Of a stretch of 64,000 nucleotides of DNA, positions 15,077-24,903 are shown piece by piece. The stretch is from an uncultured Lachnospiraceae bacterium. Its GTDB lineage: Bacteria; Bacillota; Clostridia; Lachnospirales; Lachnospiraceae. Under the pieces are notes generated by a model. It was not told where the DNA came from and did not search any database. It worked only from the letters and a program-made list of their open reading frames with translations. Within the stretch, counting starts at the first letter, position 1. Each line of letters starts with the position of its first letter. Both the position numbers and the translations under genes were made by a program. The stretch is from NCBI GenBank assembly GCA_947246015.1, contig CAMXQE010000009.1, positions 1-64,000 on the forward strand. The letters run 5' to 3'.

Positions 15077-15931
15077 TTATTTTTCATCCCTATGGTATAT
15101 CTTAAGCCCATAGTTTCCCTGATTCTTCATACGCCTGTACAATTCGTTTGCAAGCGTAACGCTTCTATGTTTGCCGCCTGTACATCCGATTCCGATGACA
15201 AGCTGATATTTTCCTTCTTTTACATAATTTGGTATGAGAAAATGTACCATATCTTCCAATTTGGCAAGAAATTCTCCGGCTTCCGGGAAGCTCAGCACAT
15301 AATCCTGAACCGCTTTATCATTGCCGGTCTGATGCTTCATTTCATCGATGTAATACGGGTTCGGCAGAAAACGTACATCGAATACCAAATCCGCATCTGC
15401 CGGTATCCCGTTTTTGAACCCAAAGGAAAGAATCGTTACCATGAGACTGTTATACTCTTCATTCATAACAAAAATCCGGTCTATTTCTTCTTTCAGTTCC
15501 CTTGTAAGCAGGTTAGAAGTATCGATGACATAATCCGATTCCTCCTTTATGGTTCTTAAGATTTCCCGCTCTTTATTGATGCCATCCTCTACTCTTCCTT
15601 CCATAGACAGGGGATGCATTCTCCTGGTTTCCTTATATCTTTTTAAAAGCACCCGGTTGGAAGCATCCATAAACAGTATTTCAAACAGATAACCGCTTTT
15701 TCTCAGATTTTCCAACGCTTTCCATGCTTCTTCAAAAAGCTGGTCCGAACGCACATCCAGCCCCAGCGCTACTTTATTTATTTCAGAATTCGGCATGGCA
15801 ATCAGATCCACGAACTTTTCCAACAGGGGAATCGGCAGATTGTCCACACAGTAAAATCCCACATCTTCCAGCATCTTGAGCGCGGTCCGCTTCCCGCCGC
15901 CGCTCATTCCCGTCACAACCACGAATCTCAT
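15077..15931 (-). CDS. rapZ: RapZ/YvcJ nucleotide-binding protein
   Basis: A 284-residue P-loop protein. The Walker A is at residues 8-15 (GMSGGGKR; most relatives have GMSGAGKS) and is followed by DVGFYCVDNLPIPLL. The C-terminal domain (about 155-284) has the conserved GIGCTGGKHRSVTLANEL stretch. In E. coli RapZ binds a small RNA and GlcN6P to control glmS; in Bacillus YvcJ is a GTP/ATP-binding protein affecting competence. It lies between murB and whiA, linking it to cell-wall precursor supply. The Ala-to-Gly and Ser-to-Arg changes in the P-loop are unusual but keep the Lys. Confidence 0.93.
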   Translation of the reverse strand: MRFVVVTGMSGGGKRTALKMLEDVGFYCVDNLPIPLLEKFVDLIAMPNSEINKVALGLDVRSDQLFEEAWKALENLRKSGYLFEILFMDASNRVLLKRYKETRRMHPLSMEGRVEDGINKEREILRTIKEESDYVIDTSNLLTRELKEEIDRIFVMNEEYNSLMVTILSFGFKNGIPADADLVFDVRFLPNPYYIDEMKHQTGNDKAVQDYVLSFPEAGEFLAKLEDMVHFLIPNYVKEGKYQLVIGIGCTGGKHRSVTLANELYRRMKNQGNYGLKIYHRDEK

Positions 15932-15967
15932 ATGCGCCCTCTTGTCCTCCGTACCTCAATGATTCCG

Positions 15968-16879
15968 TTAAAAGTCTCCTAAAAATATCACTTCCCGTTC
16001 CAGCCTCACGCCGAACTTCTCTTTAACCCGCTGCTGCACTTCTTCTATGACCTCTCTTACATCCTCTGCCGTAGCTTTTCCGGTGTTTACCACAAAACCG
16101 CAGTGCTTATCTGCTACCCGTGCGCCGCCGATGCCAAATCCCCGAAGCCCCGCATCCATAATCAGCTTTCCCGCATAATATCCTTCCGGCCGCTTAAACG
16201 TACTTCCTGCGCTGGGATACTCCAAAGGCTGCTTTTCCCTCCGTTTTGCCTCCAGTTCTCCCATTTTCGCGTCTATCTCATCCCTATTGCCCGGCTGTAA
16301 TCTGAGCACAGCCTCCAATACGATAAACGGGCGGTTTTTAATAACACTGGTACGATAACCGAATTCCATGGTATCATTATCCAGCACCAGGATTTCCCCT
16401 TCCCGGTTCATCACTTCCACGGATTCCACAACCTGTTTCATCTCCCCGCCGTAAGCCCCCGCATTCATAACAATGCCGCCGCCTATGGTTCCAGGAATGC
16501 CGGAAGCGAACTCCAAACCAGACAGACTGTGTTCCCTTGCCTCCGTTGCGGCCCTTGCCAGCAGTACGCCTGCCGGGACTGTCATACGCTCTCCCTCGAT
16601 GCGGATTTCTCCCATACTACTGTCCAGTTTTACGATAAAACCCGAATATCCCTTATCTCCAACCAAAAGATTGCTCCCGTTCCCCAGGATAAAATAATCC
16701 TGTCCCGTAATCTGCAGGTAAGGCACCAGTTTCAGCAGCTGCGCCTTGTCCCTGATTCGAATCAGGCATTTCGCATCCCCGCCTATCCTGAAAGTCGTAT
16801 GTCTGCTCATTGGTTCATTGAATAGAATATCTTCCTGCGGTATTACTTCTTTTATATAATCATAAATAGATGAATTCAC
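15968..16879 (-). CDS. murB: UDP-N-acetylenolpyruvoylglucosamine reductase
   Basis: A 303-residue FAD enzyme that reduces UDP-GlcNAc-enolpyruvate to UDP-MurNAc with NADPH, in cytoplasmic peptidoglycan synthesis. Visible marks are FILGNGSNLLVGDKGYSG (FAD site), FASGIPGTIGGGIVMNAGAY, the active-site Ser in YPSAGSTFKRPEG, and the C-terminal catalytic Glu in LEREVIFLG. The compact length fits the type II (Gram-positive) form. The start is GTG at 16879, six bases from an AGGAG site. It is 36 bases upstream of rapZ on the same strand. Confidence 0.95.
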   Translation of the reverse strand: MNSSIYDYIKEVIPQEDILFNEPMSRHTTFRIGGDAKCLIRIRDKAQLLKLVPYLQITGQDYFILGNGSNLLVGDKGYSGFIVKLDSSMGEIRIEGERMTVPAGVLLARAATEAREHSLSGLEFASGIPGTIGGGIVMNAGAYGGEMKQVVESVEVMNREGEILVLDNDTMEFGYRTSVIKNRPFIVLEAVLRLQPGNRDEIDAKMGELEAKRREKQPLEYPSAGSTFKRPEGYYAGKLIMDAGLRGFGIGGARVADKHCGFVVNTGKATAEDVREVIEEVQQRVKEKFGVRLEREVIFLGDF

Positions 16880-16927
16880 CTTAGACTCCTGCCTGTTTTT
16901 TATTATGATATGTCATTTGGAAATAAC

Positions 16928-17872
16928 TTATTCCAGCACTAATTTAGCAGCCCCGTATATCCCCGCGTCATTTCCCAGCGTAGCCAGTGCAAACTTTGCA
17001 TCCTTACACCCTTTAAATACCGTTCTTTCAAAATGCGGGCGTATATAATCGAATAATACCTCTCCTGCCTTGGACACACCGCCGCCGATTACGAATATCT
17101 CAGGATTGACCACACCCGCTATTACCGCCAGTCCCTTACCGAGATATTCACCGAACCGCTCCGCAATCTTTATAGCCAGGGCATCTCCCTCCTTCACCGC
17201 ATCGAATACTGCTTTCGCAGAAATCCTTTCTACCGGCTTTTCACGAAGTATGCTGGGCTCATCGGTCGCCTGAAGCATCCTCCTTGCCAGCCTTACCACG
17301 CCCGTAGCGGAAGCGTATTCTTCCAGGCATCCGGTATTGCCGCAGCCGCAGGGCTCCGTTTCATCATCCTCTACATGAATATGGCCGATTTCACCGCCGG
17401 CCCCGCAGGCTCCGGTCAGTATACCGCCGTTCACAATAATACCGCCGCCTACACCGGTTCCCAGTGTAACAGCCACCATATTCCGGCATCCTTTGCCGCC
17501 GCCCTTCCACATTTCTCCGAGAGCAGCCACATTCGCATCGTTACCTGCCTTCACTTTCATTCCCAGCAGTCCGGAAAGCGTATCACTGATACTGAAAGTC
17601 CCCCACCCCAGATTTACGGCTCCATATACGGTGCCCGCCGCATCAATCGGTCCGGGAGCCCCCAGACCCACACCCGCGACTTCATCTTTCGGCACTTTCT
17701 TTTCTGTCATTTTAGCGGTAATACTCTCCGCAATATCCGGAAGAATCTTCTCTCCTCCATTTTCGGTTCTCGTAGGAATCTCCCACTTATCCAAAAGATT
17801 TCCTTCCGCATCGAACAGTCCCATCTTGACTGTCGTACCTCCTACATCTACTCCGAATACATATCTGCCCAT
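16928..17872 (-). CDS. glcK: ROK family glucokinase
   Basis: A 314-residue sugar kinase. ATP site FGVDVGGTTVKMGLF at the N-terminus, catalytic Asp in KAGNDANVAALGE, GTGVGGGIIVNGG, the ROK zinc site CGCGNTGCLEEYAS, and FVIGGGVSKAGE near the end. It phosphorylates glucose (possibly also other hexoses), feeding glycolysis and, through glucose 6-phosphate, signalling to CcpA. No helix-turn-helix is present, so it is an enzyme and not a ROK repressor. A GGCAGGAG site precedes the ATG. It sits between hprK and murB on one strand, placing sugar entry next to catabolite control. Confidence 0.93.
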   Translation of the reverse strand: MGRYVFGVDVGGTTVKMGLFDAEGNLLDKWEIPTRTENGGEKILPDIAESITAKMTEKKVPKDEVAGVGLGAPGPIDAAGTVYGAVNLGWGTFSISDTLSGLLGMKVKAGNDANVAALGEMWKGGGKGCRNMVAVTLGTGVGGGIIVNGGILTGACGAGGEIGHIHVEDDETEPCGCGNTGCLEEYASATGVVRLARRMLQATDEPSILREKPVERISAKAVFDAVKEGDALAIKIAERFGEYLGKGLAVIAGVVNPEIFVIGGGVSKAGEVLFDYIRPHFERTVFKGCKDAKFALATLGNDAGIYGAAKLVLE

Positions 17873-17911
17873 AACGTGCTCCTGCCTTTCCGCATATTTT
17901 TACTCTTCTTT

Positions 17912-17958
17912 ATTCCGTTTGTCCATTCCGTTTGTCCATTCCGTTTGTCCATTCCGTT
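17912..17958. repeat. 13-bp tandem repeat, 3.6 units
   Basis: ATTCCGTTTGTCC repeated without change at 17912-17924, 17925-17937 and 17938-17950, plus 8 bases of a fourth unit. It sits just downstream of the hprK stop codon, in the 90-base gap before glcK. Identical units suggest recent slippage. Confidence 0.9.
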
Positions 17959-17962
17959 CCTG

Positions 17963-18910
17963 TTATTTTTCTTCCTCTTCTTCATCCCTGCGCTTTGCCA
18001 GTGAATTCTGCACGCGGGTATATAATTCCTGCGCCGCATTATATCCCATCTTCTTCTGGCGATGGTTTACTGCTGCCGATTCACAGATAATAGCCAGATT
18101 CCGCCCCGGACGAATCGGAATATTATGGCACACTACCCGGTTGCCCAGATACTCCGTATATTCCTCTTCCAGTCCCAGCCTGTCATACTCCTTATCTTTG
18201 TCCCACTCTTCCAGACGAATCACCAAATCTATATTCTGGGTATCCCTCACGCTGGACACACCGAACAATGTCTTTACATCCACAATGCCGATACCCCTCA
18301 GTTCGATAAAATGCTTTGTAATATCCGGCGCCGAGCCAATCAGCGTTTCATCGCTTACCTTACGGATTTCCACCACATCATCGGTTACGAGACGGTGTCC
18401 TCTCTTAATCAGTTCCAGTGCCGCTTCGGACTTACCGATTCCGCTCTCTCCCGTTATCAGCACACCTTCCCCATATACATCCACCAGTACGCCATGTACG
18501 GAAATGCAGGGAGCCAGCTTCACATTCAGCCAGCGGATGATTTCCGCCATAAATGCAGAAGTTGCTTTCTTGGTCATCAGCAGCGGCACCTTATTTTCAA
18601 TTGCCATTTTAAGAAATAAAGGTTCCGGCTGCAGCTCCCGGCAGAACACAATAGCCGGAATCTCCCGCGACAGCAGTTTTGTATAAATCTCATTCTTCCT
18701 TTCCTCCGGCAGTCCTTCCATATAAGTATACTCTACAAATCCAATCACCTGAAGGCGGGTTGCATCAAAATGTTCAAAATATCCTGCCATCTGCAGCGCA
18801 GGGCGGTTGATATCCGGCTGATTGATCCGCACTTTGGAAATATCCAGTTCCGGTGTCAGATTTTCCAGTTTCATCTTGTCTATGATTCTTTTTAAACTTA
18901 CATACGCCAT
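17963..18910 (-). CDS. hprK: HPr kinase/phosphorylase
   Basis: A 315-residue bifunctional enzyme that phosphorylates and dephosphorylates Ser46 of HPr and Crh in response to glycolytic intermediates. N-terminal domain of about 130 residues, then the kinase core with P-loop GESGIGKSEAALELIKRGH, RLVTDDVVEI, and the family signature ELRGIGIVDVKTLFGVSSVR. It ends in a run of Glu and Lys. It is the first gene of the minus-strand run toward crh, behind a good promoter (18971-18999). Together with Crh it sets carbon catabolite repression. Confidence 0.96.
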   Translation of the reverse strand: MAYVSLKRIIDKMKLENLTPELDISKVRINQPDINRPALQMAGYFEHFDATRLQVIGFVEYTYMEGLPEERKNEIYTKLLSREIPAIVFCRELQPEPLFLKMAIENKVPLLMTKKATSAFMAEIIRWLNVKLAPCISVHGVLVDVYGEGVLITGESGIGKSEAALELIKRGHRLVTDDVVEIRKVSDETLIGSAPDITKHFIELRGIGIVDVKTLFGVSSVRDTQNIDLVIRLEEWDKDKEYDRLGLEEEYTEYLGNRVVCHNIPIRPGRNLAIICESAAVNHRQKKMGYNAAQELYTRVQNSLAKRRDEEEEEK

Positions 18911-18970
18911 AGCCTTCTCCTTTTATCCCTCAATATTTAGTATGGTTTAATATTTCTTCCGATTTTATCA

Positions 18971-18999
18971 ATTTTAACATAGACAGGTTATAATATCAA
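18971..18999 (-). promoter_or_regulatory. Promoter of hprK
   Basis: On the minus strand TTGATA (18994-18999), 17 bases, TAAAAT (18971-18976); 60 bases upstream of the hprK start codon. A TATAAT on the plus strand at 19068-19073 may serve the divergent response regulator gene but lacks a good -35. Confidence 0.6.
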
Positions 19000-19132
19000 T
19001 TCATCCTGAGATATTTTCCGCTTCCGCTTTTCGTAAAAAAAGGGATGCAGAAAATGTGATTATTAGTTATAATAGTAATAGGATAAAAGTAACAGAAAAA
19101 AATAAAAAATTACAGACAGGGGGGCGCACCAT

Positions 19133-20305
19133 ATGAAATATAAAATATTATTGACAGGAAATAATAAAGCCATTATGGATGACCTTTTCTCTAAAACCGG
19201 CGGACGTTTTGAATACCAGACCACCTCCGCACGTTACGAAGACATTCTGAGTCATTTTAGACACTTCAAACCGGACGGCTTTCTCTATTGCATCAATCAT
19301 GAAATGCCTGACAGTTTCCGCAGGCTCTCCGATTTAAAGCAAAGTCCCGAAGCCGTTGCCACCGCATTCTTTGCCGTCGGCACCAGACCCGAATGTGATT
19401 CCTATACACGGACTGTTCCGGGAGTCGCCGACTTAATCCTGGAAAAACCAATCGGCATCAGCAGCATGGAAGAGAAGATGGCCGATTACTTCATCAGTGC
19501 CCGCACTCATAAAGCGGCAGCTCCGGCAACATCCCCCATGGCAGTGCCGCCGGCAGCGGCAAATACCGTTCCTGCCGCCGGAAGCCAGACGGGGAATCCG
19601 CCGGTTCCGAATGCAGGAGCCGTACCGCAGCAGATGCCTGCGCAGCCAGCTTCCGCCAGCCAGACACCTGCAGGCAGACCGCAGAACACAGCAAGTCCAA
19701 CACCTGCTTCCGGCACGCCGCAGCCTAATGCCGAACTGCAGCAGCCAGCCGTTTCCAGGCAGCCGGCTAATCCGTCTGTCCAGCCAGCAGCCGCACCGGC
19801 GCCTGCTGCAGCATCCGGACAGCCCGACCCGAACGATGAACTTCTGCTGGCACTGACGGAACAGGTCGGGCAGGCCGCCAAGGTTATTGAGGCAGTAGCC
19901 AACATGCCTGTCATAGACGATGACAGCGAAGACGACCCCGAACGCCGTAAGCATATTCTTGTAGTAGATGACGATTCACGTATGCTCAAAATTATTAAGC
20001 GGCATCTTTCGGATAAATATGATGTAGCCACAGCCCTGAACGGCAGACTGGCTCTTAAATTCCTTGAAACCAAAAAAACGGATTTAATTCTTTTAGACTA
20101 CGAAATGCCTTTGGAAAATGGCCCTACTATACTGAAAAAACTAAGAGAGAACCCATATACCCATGACATACCGGTAATCTTCCTGACCGGCATTTCCGAG
20201 CGTGACAAAATTGAGAAAGCCCTGGTTATGAAACCGCAGGGATATCTCTTAAAACCGATTGACCATATCAAACTGCTGTCTACCATCAGCAAACTTATCG
20301 GATAA
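19133..20305 (+). CDS. Response regulator with a pseudo-receiver, Pro/Ala linker and true receiver
   Basis: A 390-residue protein. Residues 1-120 look like a receiver fold without its phosphoacceptor: the expected aspartate strand reads GFLYCINHEMPD and there is no acidic N-terminal cluster. Residues about 122-235 are a disordered linker rich in P, A, Q and S. Residues about 265-390 are a complete receiver (HILVVDDDSRM, LILLDYEMPLENG, VIFLTG, YLLKPID). No DNA-binding or enzymatic output domain follows, so it probably acts by protein contact. The next gene, a hybrid kinase, starts 19 bases later, so the two form a pair. Confidence 0.88.
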   Translation: MKYKILLTGNNKAIMDDLFSKTGGRFEYQTTSARYEDILSHFRHFKPDGFLYCINHEMPDSFRRLSDLKQSPEAVATAFFAVGTRPECDSYTRTVPGVADLILEKPIGISSMEEKMADYFISARTHKAAAPATSPMAVPPAAANTVPAAGSQTGNPPVPNAGAVPQQMPAQPASASQTPAGRPQNTASPTPASGTPQPNAELQQPAVSRQPANPSVQPAAAPAPAAASGQPDPNDELLLALTEQVGQAAKVIEAVANMPVIDDDSEDDPERRKHILVVDDDSRMLKIIKRHLSDKYDVATALNGRLALKFLETKKTDLILLDYEMPLENGPTILKKLRENPYTHDIPVIFLTGISERDKIEKALVMKPQGYLLKPIDHIKLLSTISKLIG

Positions 20306-20324
20306 GCAGGGAGGAATCAGACAC

Positions 20325-23006
20325 ATGCAGGGAGATTTACATATCACTGACTTAATTGACGCAGATATTTTACAGCAGGTGCAGAATGCCTTTTCCAAGC
20401 TGACCGGTATTGCCTGTATTACGACTGACGCAAACGGCATCACCGTTACGGAAGGCACCAATTTCACCGATTTCTGCATGAAGTATACCCGAAAATCCAC
20501 ACTGGGCTGTCTGCGCTGTGAACAATGTGACAAGTACGGAGCGGAAACCGCTTTAAAAAACCAGGCCACTACCGCATATTACTGTCATGCAGGACTTTTG
20601 GACTTTGCCGCTCCAATTATGGCAGGCGATACAATGATTGGCTGTTTCATCGGCGGCCAGGTATTAACCGAACCGCCCGTTATGTCAAAAATCATGGAAA
20701 CCGCAAGGAGTATTAATGTAGACCCCGTCACTTACTGGAATGCCGCCACGGAAATTAAAATCGTGCCGAAGGAATCCCTGGATACCACCGCTGATTTTCT
20801 CCGTACGATTGCCGGCGTATTATCCAATATTGCCCATCATAAACTTATGATTAATCAGGCGAACATTGAAGTAGAAAAGGCAGCGCGTATGAAATCGGAT
20901 TTCCTCGCCAACATGAGCCACGAAATCCGTACGCCTATGAATGCCGTGATTGGTATGGCAGAAATGGCTCTGCGGGAAGATTTGCCTCCCGCAGCACGGG
21001 AACATGTAAACCAGATTAAATCCTCCGGCAAAACACTGCTTACCATTATCAATGACATTTTGGATTTCTCCAAAATTGAATCCGGAAAGCTGGATATTAT
21101 TTCCAGTGAATACGAAATGTTTTCGATTATTAACGATATAACCAATATTATTATGACACGCATTGACAGCAAAGATGTGGAACTGATTCTGGATATCGCA
21201 CCGGACATTCCCCTTAAGCTGCACGGCGATTTTATCCGCATCAAACAGCTTATCATTAATATTGCCAACAATGCAGTCAAGTTTACCGAACACGGACAGG
21301 TTCTTCTGAAAATTGATTTCATCCGGAAACACAATCATCAGATTGACTTGCTCGCTTCCGTTACTGACACAGGTATCGGCATCAAAAAAGAAGACTTTGG
21401 GAACCTCTTCCAGTCCTTCCAGCAGCTGGACAGCAAGCGGAACCGGAATGTAGAAGGAACCGGACTCGGCCTTGCCATTTCCAAGCAGCTTCTGACGCTG
21501 ATGCATGGAAATATATGGGCGGAAAGCGAATACGGCAAAGGAAGCCGTTTCTCTTTCATCGTTCCCCAGCGGGTTGAGAACATGGAACCCAGTGTATCCG
21601 TAAAAGATTTAAAACCTTTTACTGCTTTTGTATATGTTTCCAATCCTTATGTGAAAGCGCAGCTGGAAACCGATATACGACGCTTCGGCGGTGAGTACCA
21701 TTTATTGGTTTCCCCAAAAGACCTGACCGGCCTGCAGCCGGATGACAATACCTTCTTCTTTATCGAACACTGCGTTTTTACGGAGCAGATGGAAGGTTAT
21801 ATCAAGGGGCATCCTGAAATTACGGGAGTACTCATGCTGGATTTCCGCGCCTCCTACACCACCGATATTGAAAATCTTCTGGTTGTAAAAAAACCGCTGT
21901 ATTCCCTGAATATAGCATCCATACTCAATCACGAAGACATCCATATGTATACTTCCCATTCTTCCGACGAAGATTTTGAATTCATCGCGCCGGATGCCGA
22001 AATATTAATCGTGGATGACAATACGGTCAACCTTACTGTTACGGAGGGCCTGTTAGAACCCATGCAGATGCACATTGATACTGCCTTAAGCGGGAAAATT
22101 GCCTTAGATAAAATTGCACAGAAACATTACGACCTCATATTTATGGACCATATGATGCCGGAACTGGACGGTGTAGAGACGACCCATATCATCCGCCGCT
22201 TCCATGAAGACTACGATGACGTTCCTATCATTGCCCTTACCGCCAATGCGGTATCCGGAACGCGCGCAATGTTCTTAAGGGAAGGCTTGGACGACTTTGT
22301 CCCCAAACCGATTGAACTGCGTTTTCTTATATCTACGCTGAGACACTGGCTGCCGAAAGAGAAAATAATGAAAGTCCGTCAGCATTCCGGAACCCAGAAA
22401 AAGCCTGAGCCAAAACCCGCCCTGAAAATTAAAGGGCTGGATGTGGATGCAGCATTGCAGCTTCTCGGAAGCGAGAAGCTATACTGGTCCGTACTGAAGG
22501 ACTACTATCACCTTATCGAAAAGAAAGCCCGGCTCATCGACAGTTATGAAAAAAATAGCGACTGGCATAACTATACCATAGAAGTCCATGCACTGAAAAG
22601 CGCCTCCCGGCAGATAGGCGCCGCTACACTGGCCGATATGGCCGCTGCTCTGGAGCAGGCCGGAAATGCCCTTGATGCGGATGTGATACGGGCACAGACA
22701 CCCGGACTTTTAGAAAAATACAGAGAATATATAACGATTTTACAGCCTTACTTCATTGAAGAAGTTTCCAGTGACGAGGGCAAACCGGAATGCCCTGCGG
22801 AGTCATTGCAGGAGTTTTTCCAAAAAATGCAGAATGCCCTCGAAAATCTGGATATGGATGAAATGGAAGCTGTTTTGGAAAATATGAATCAGTACCGGTA
22901 TATCGATTGGCAGCATGACTTGTTCGAAAAACTCCGGAGCGCCATCGATGATATGGATGTAGATGTCTGCGGAGAGATTATCGAAACCTGGGAAAATCAT
23001 TCCTGA
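20325..23006 (+). CDS. PocR-type hybrid sensor histidine kinase (HisKA-HATPase-REC-REC-Hpt)
   Basis: An 893-residue kinase without clear membrane segments. A PocR ligand-sensing domain (about 5-175) has conserved cysteines (CLRCEQCDKYG, YYCHAGLLDFAAPI, GCFIGGQVL) and may bind a small organic ligand or metal. It is followed by HisKA with the phospho-His in MSHEIRTPMNAVIG and an ATPase domain (VEGTGLGLAISKQL). Next come a degenerate receiver (about 430-540), a complete receiver (ILIVDDNTVN, LIFMDHMMPELDG, PIIALTANA), and an Hpt domain with EVHALKSASRQIG. The start at 20325 follows a GGGAGG site; the frame to 20259 lies inside the previous gene. It is a complete internal phosphorelay, probably ending on the adjacent regulator. 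Confidence 0.9.
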   Translation: MQGDLHITDLIDADILQQVQNAFSKLTGIACITTDANGITVTEGTNFTDFCMKYTRKSTLGCLRCEQCDKYGAETALKNQATTAYYCHAGLLDFAAPIMAGDTMIGCFIGGQVLTEPPVMSKIMETARSINVDPVTYWNAATEIKIVPKESLDTTADFLRTIAGVLSNIAHHKLMINQANIEVEKAARMKSDFLANMSHEIRTPMNAVIGMAEMALREDLPPAAREHVNQIKSSGKTLLTIINDILDFSKIESGKLDIISSEYEMFSIINDITNIIMTRIDSKDVELILDIAPDIPLKLHGDFIRIKQLIINIANNAVKFTEHGQVLLKIDFIRKHNHQIDLLASVTDTGIGIKKEDFGNLFQSFQQLDSKRNRNVEGTGLGLAISKQLLTLMHGNIWAESEYGKGSRFSFIVPQRVENMEPSVSVKDLKPFTAFVYVSNPYVKAQLETDIRRFGGEYHLLVSPKDLTGLQPDDNTFFFIEHCVFTEQMEGYIKGHPEITGVLMLDFRASYTTDIENLLVVKKPLYSLNIASILNHEDIHMYTSHSSDEDFEFIAPDAEILIVDDNTVNLTVTEGLLEPMQMHIDTALSGKIALDKIAQKHYDLIFMDHMMPELDGVETTHIIRRFHEDYDDVPIIALTANAVSGTRAMFLREGLDDFVPKPIELRFLISTLRHWLPKEKIMKVRQHSGTQKKPEPKPALKIKGLDVDAALQLLGSEKLYWSVLKDYYHLIEKKARLIDSYEKNSDWHNYTIEVHALKSASRQIGAATLADMAAALEQAGNALDADVIRAQTPGLLEKYREYITILQPYFIEEVSSDEGKPECPAESLQEFFQKMQNALENLDMDEMEAVLENMNQYRYIDWQHDLFEKLRSAIDDMDVDVCGEIIETWENHS

Positions 23007-23024
23007 GAAACATAACACGGAAAC

Positions 23025-24890
23025 TTATTGGGAGTGAAAGAAATCGTAGATTCCCTGCGCTATATGCAGGGGAATCTCCGGAACCTCTGCCAGACGGGAG
23101 GGCTGAGCCGCTTTTATTTCTTCAATTGATTTAAAGTGACGCATTAATGCTTTCCTTCTGGCAGGCCCCACTCCCGGTATATCGTCCAAAACTGATTTCA
23201 CCTGCGTTTTACTGCGTAAAGAACGATGATATTCTATGGCAAAGCGGTGCGCTTCATCCTGCACTCTGGTGACCAGTTTGAAGCCTTCGGAATGCCGGTC
23301 TATGGGAATTTCTTCATTATTAAAATAAAGCCCTCTGGTCCGGTGGTTATCATCTTTTACCATACCGCACACAGGAATGTGGATGTCCAGTTCTCTCAAC
23401 ACATCCAAAGCGATATTAACCTGTCCTTTTCCGCCGTCCATAAGAATTAAATCAGGAAATTTTGTAAAACTGCCGAATTCCTTTTCCATCTCTTTTAAAT
23501 CCAGTTCCTTCTGCTCCTCCATCCCATGAAGAAAACGCCGTGTAAGCACTTCTTTCATACAGGCGTAATCATCCGGGCCCGACACAGTCTTTATCTTGAA
23601 TTTACGGTAATCACTGCGCTTCGGTTTCCCCCTTTCAAACACTACCATGGAACCGACATTCGCAAAACCGCTGATATTGGAAATATCGTATGCTTCCATC
23701 CTGCTGATACCTTCTATGCCAATCAAAGCCGCTATTTCCTTTACCGCCCCTATCGTGCGCCCTTCTTCTCTCTTTATCTTTTCTTTATCCTGGCTTAAAA
23801 CAAGAGCCGCATTTTTAGCTGCCAGCTCTACCAATTTTTCCTTCGTTCCTTTCTTCGGCACACGTATATAGACCCGGCTTCCCTTCCTTGCCGACAGCCA
23901 GCGTTCCAGCACCTCAATATCCTCAATCTGCTCCTGAAGCATCAGTTCCTTTGGAATAAAAGGAGTTCCCGCATAAAACTGTTTGACAAAATCCAGCAGT
24001 ATCTGCGCCCTTTCATTTCCTGATACATGTGTCATATAGAAATGTTCCCTGCCAATCAGCTTCCCGTTACGGATAAAAAATACCTGTACTACTGCATCGT
24101 TTTCATCTGCTGCCAATGCAATGATATCCTTATCCTCGCCGTCGCTGTCCGTAATTTTCTGCTTCTGTGCCACCTGTTTCACGCTGTTGTACAAATCCCT
24201 GTACTTTATAGCCTCTTCAAATTCCATATTTTCCGAGGCATCCTGCATCTTACGCTCCAATTCTTTCAATATAGGCTGATAATTCCCGTTCAGAAAATCC
24301 AGCGCTTTATCCACCTGTTCCCTGTACTGTTCGCAGGATACATAACCCTGGCAGGGGGCCATACACTGTTTGATGTGATGATTCAGACAGGGGCGGTCCT
24401 TCCCCTCCTCTTTAGGCAGGCTCCGGCTGCATGTCCGGAGCATATACAGCTTGTTCATCAATTCGATGGTATCTTTAACCGCCGCTGCGCTGGTATACGG
24501 GCCAAAATAACGCGACTTATCCTTCTTCATTTCTCTGGAAAAAAGTACCCTCGGATACGCTTCCCCCACAGTCACCTTGATATATGGATACGTTTTGTCA
24601 TCCTTCAGCATCGTATTGTAACGCGGACTGTACTCCTTAATCAGATTATTTTCCAGTACAAGGGCTTCCAGCTCCGAATCTGTAATGATATATTCAAACC
24701 GGGCAATCTGTGTCACCATCTTATCAATCTGCGGTCCGCGTCCGATATTCTTGCGGAAATAGGAACGGACGCGGTTGTGAAGATTAATTGCTTTTCCCAC
24801 ATAGATAATCGTATCATTTCCGTCATGCATGATATAGACACCCGGTTTCGTGGGCAGTTTCTTCAATTCTTCATCAAAATCAAACAACAT
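23025..24890 (-). CDS. uvrC: UvrABC excinuclease subunit C
   Basis: A 621-residue nucleotide excision repair nuclease that makes both incisions around a lesion. GIY-YIG domain near residues 14-95 ([20 protein letters not shown]), a cysteine cluster ([20 protein letters not shown]), UVR motif (about 200-235: [16 protein letters not shown]), RNase H-like domain (about 380-540: [32 protein letters not shown]), and C-terminal helix-hairpin-helix ([16 protein letters not shown]). The length is typical. It starts 13 bases after the ftsH stop, so it may be co-transcribed with ftsH. Confidence 0.96.
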   Translation of the reverse strand: MLFDFDEELKKLPTKPGVYIMHDGNDTIIYVGKAINLHNRVRSYFRKNIGRGPQIDKMVTQIARFEYIITDSELEALVLENNLIKEYSPRYNTMLKDDKTYPYIKVTVGEAYPRVLFSREMKKDKSRYFGPYTSAAAVKDTIELMNKLYMLRTCSRSLPKEEGKDRPCLNHHIKQCMAPCQGYVSCEQYREQVDKALDFLNGNYQPILKELERKMQDASENMEFEEAIKYRDLYNSVKQVAQKQKITDSDGEDKDIIALAADENDAVVQVFFIRNGKLIGREHFYMTHVSGNERAQILLDFVKQFYAGTPFIPKELMLQEQIEDIEVLERWLSARKGSRVYIRVPKKGTKEKLVELAAKNAALVLSQDKEKIKREEGRTIGAVKEIAALIGIEGISRMEAYDISNISGFANVGSMVVFERGKPKRSDYRKFKIKTVSGPDDYACMKEVLTRRFLHGMEEQKELDLKEMEKEFGSFTKFPDLILMDGGKGQVNIALDVLRELDIHIPVCGMVKDDNHRTRGLYFNNEEIPIDRHSEGFKLVTRVQDEAHRFAIEYHRSLRSKTQVKSVLDDIPGVGPARRKALMRHFKSIEEIKAAQPSRLAEVPEIPLHIAQGIYDFFHSQ

Positions 24891-24903
24891 ATCTCACCTG
24901 CCG

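Noticed and set aside
17375-18686. Two long plus-strand frames (209 and 397 codons) opposite glcK and hprK
   Set aside because: They have Ser/Pro/His-rich shadow composition, while the minus strand carries complete motifs of both enzymes and ribosome binding sites.
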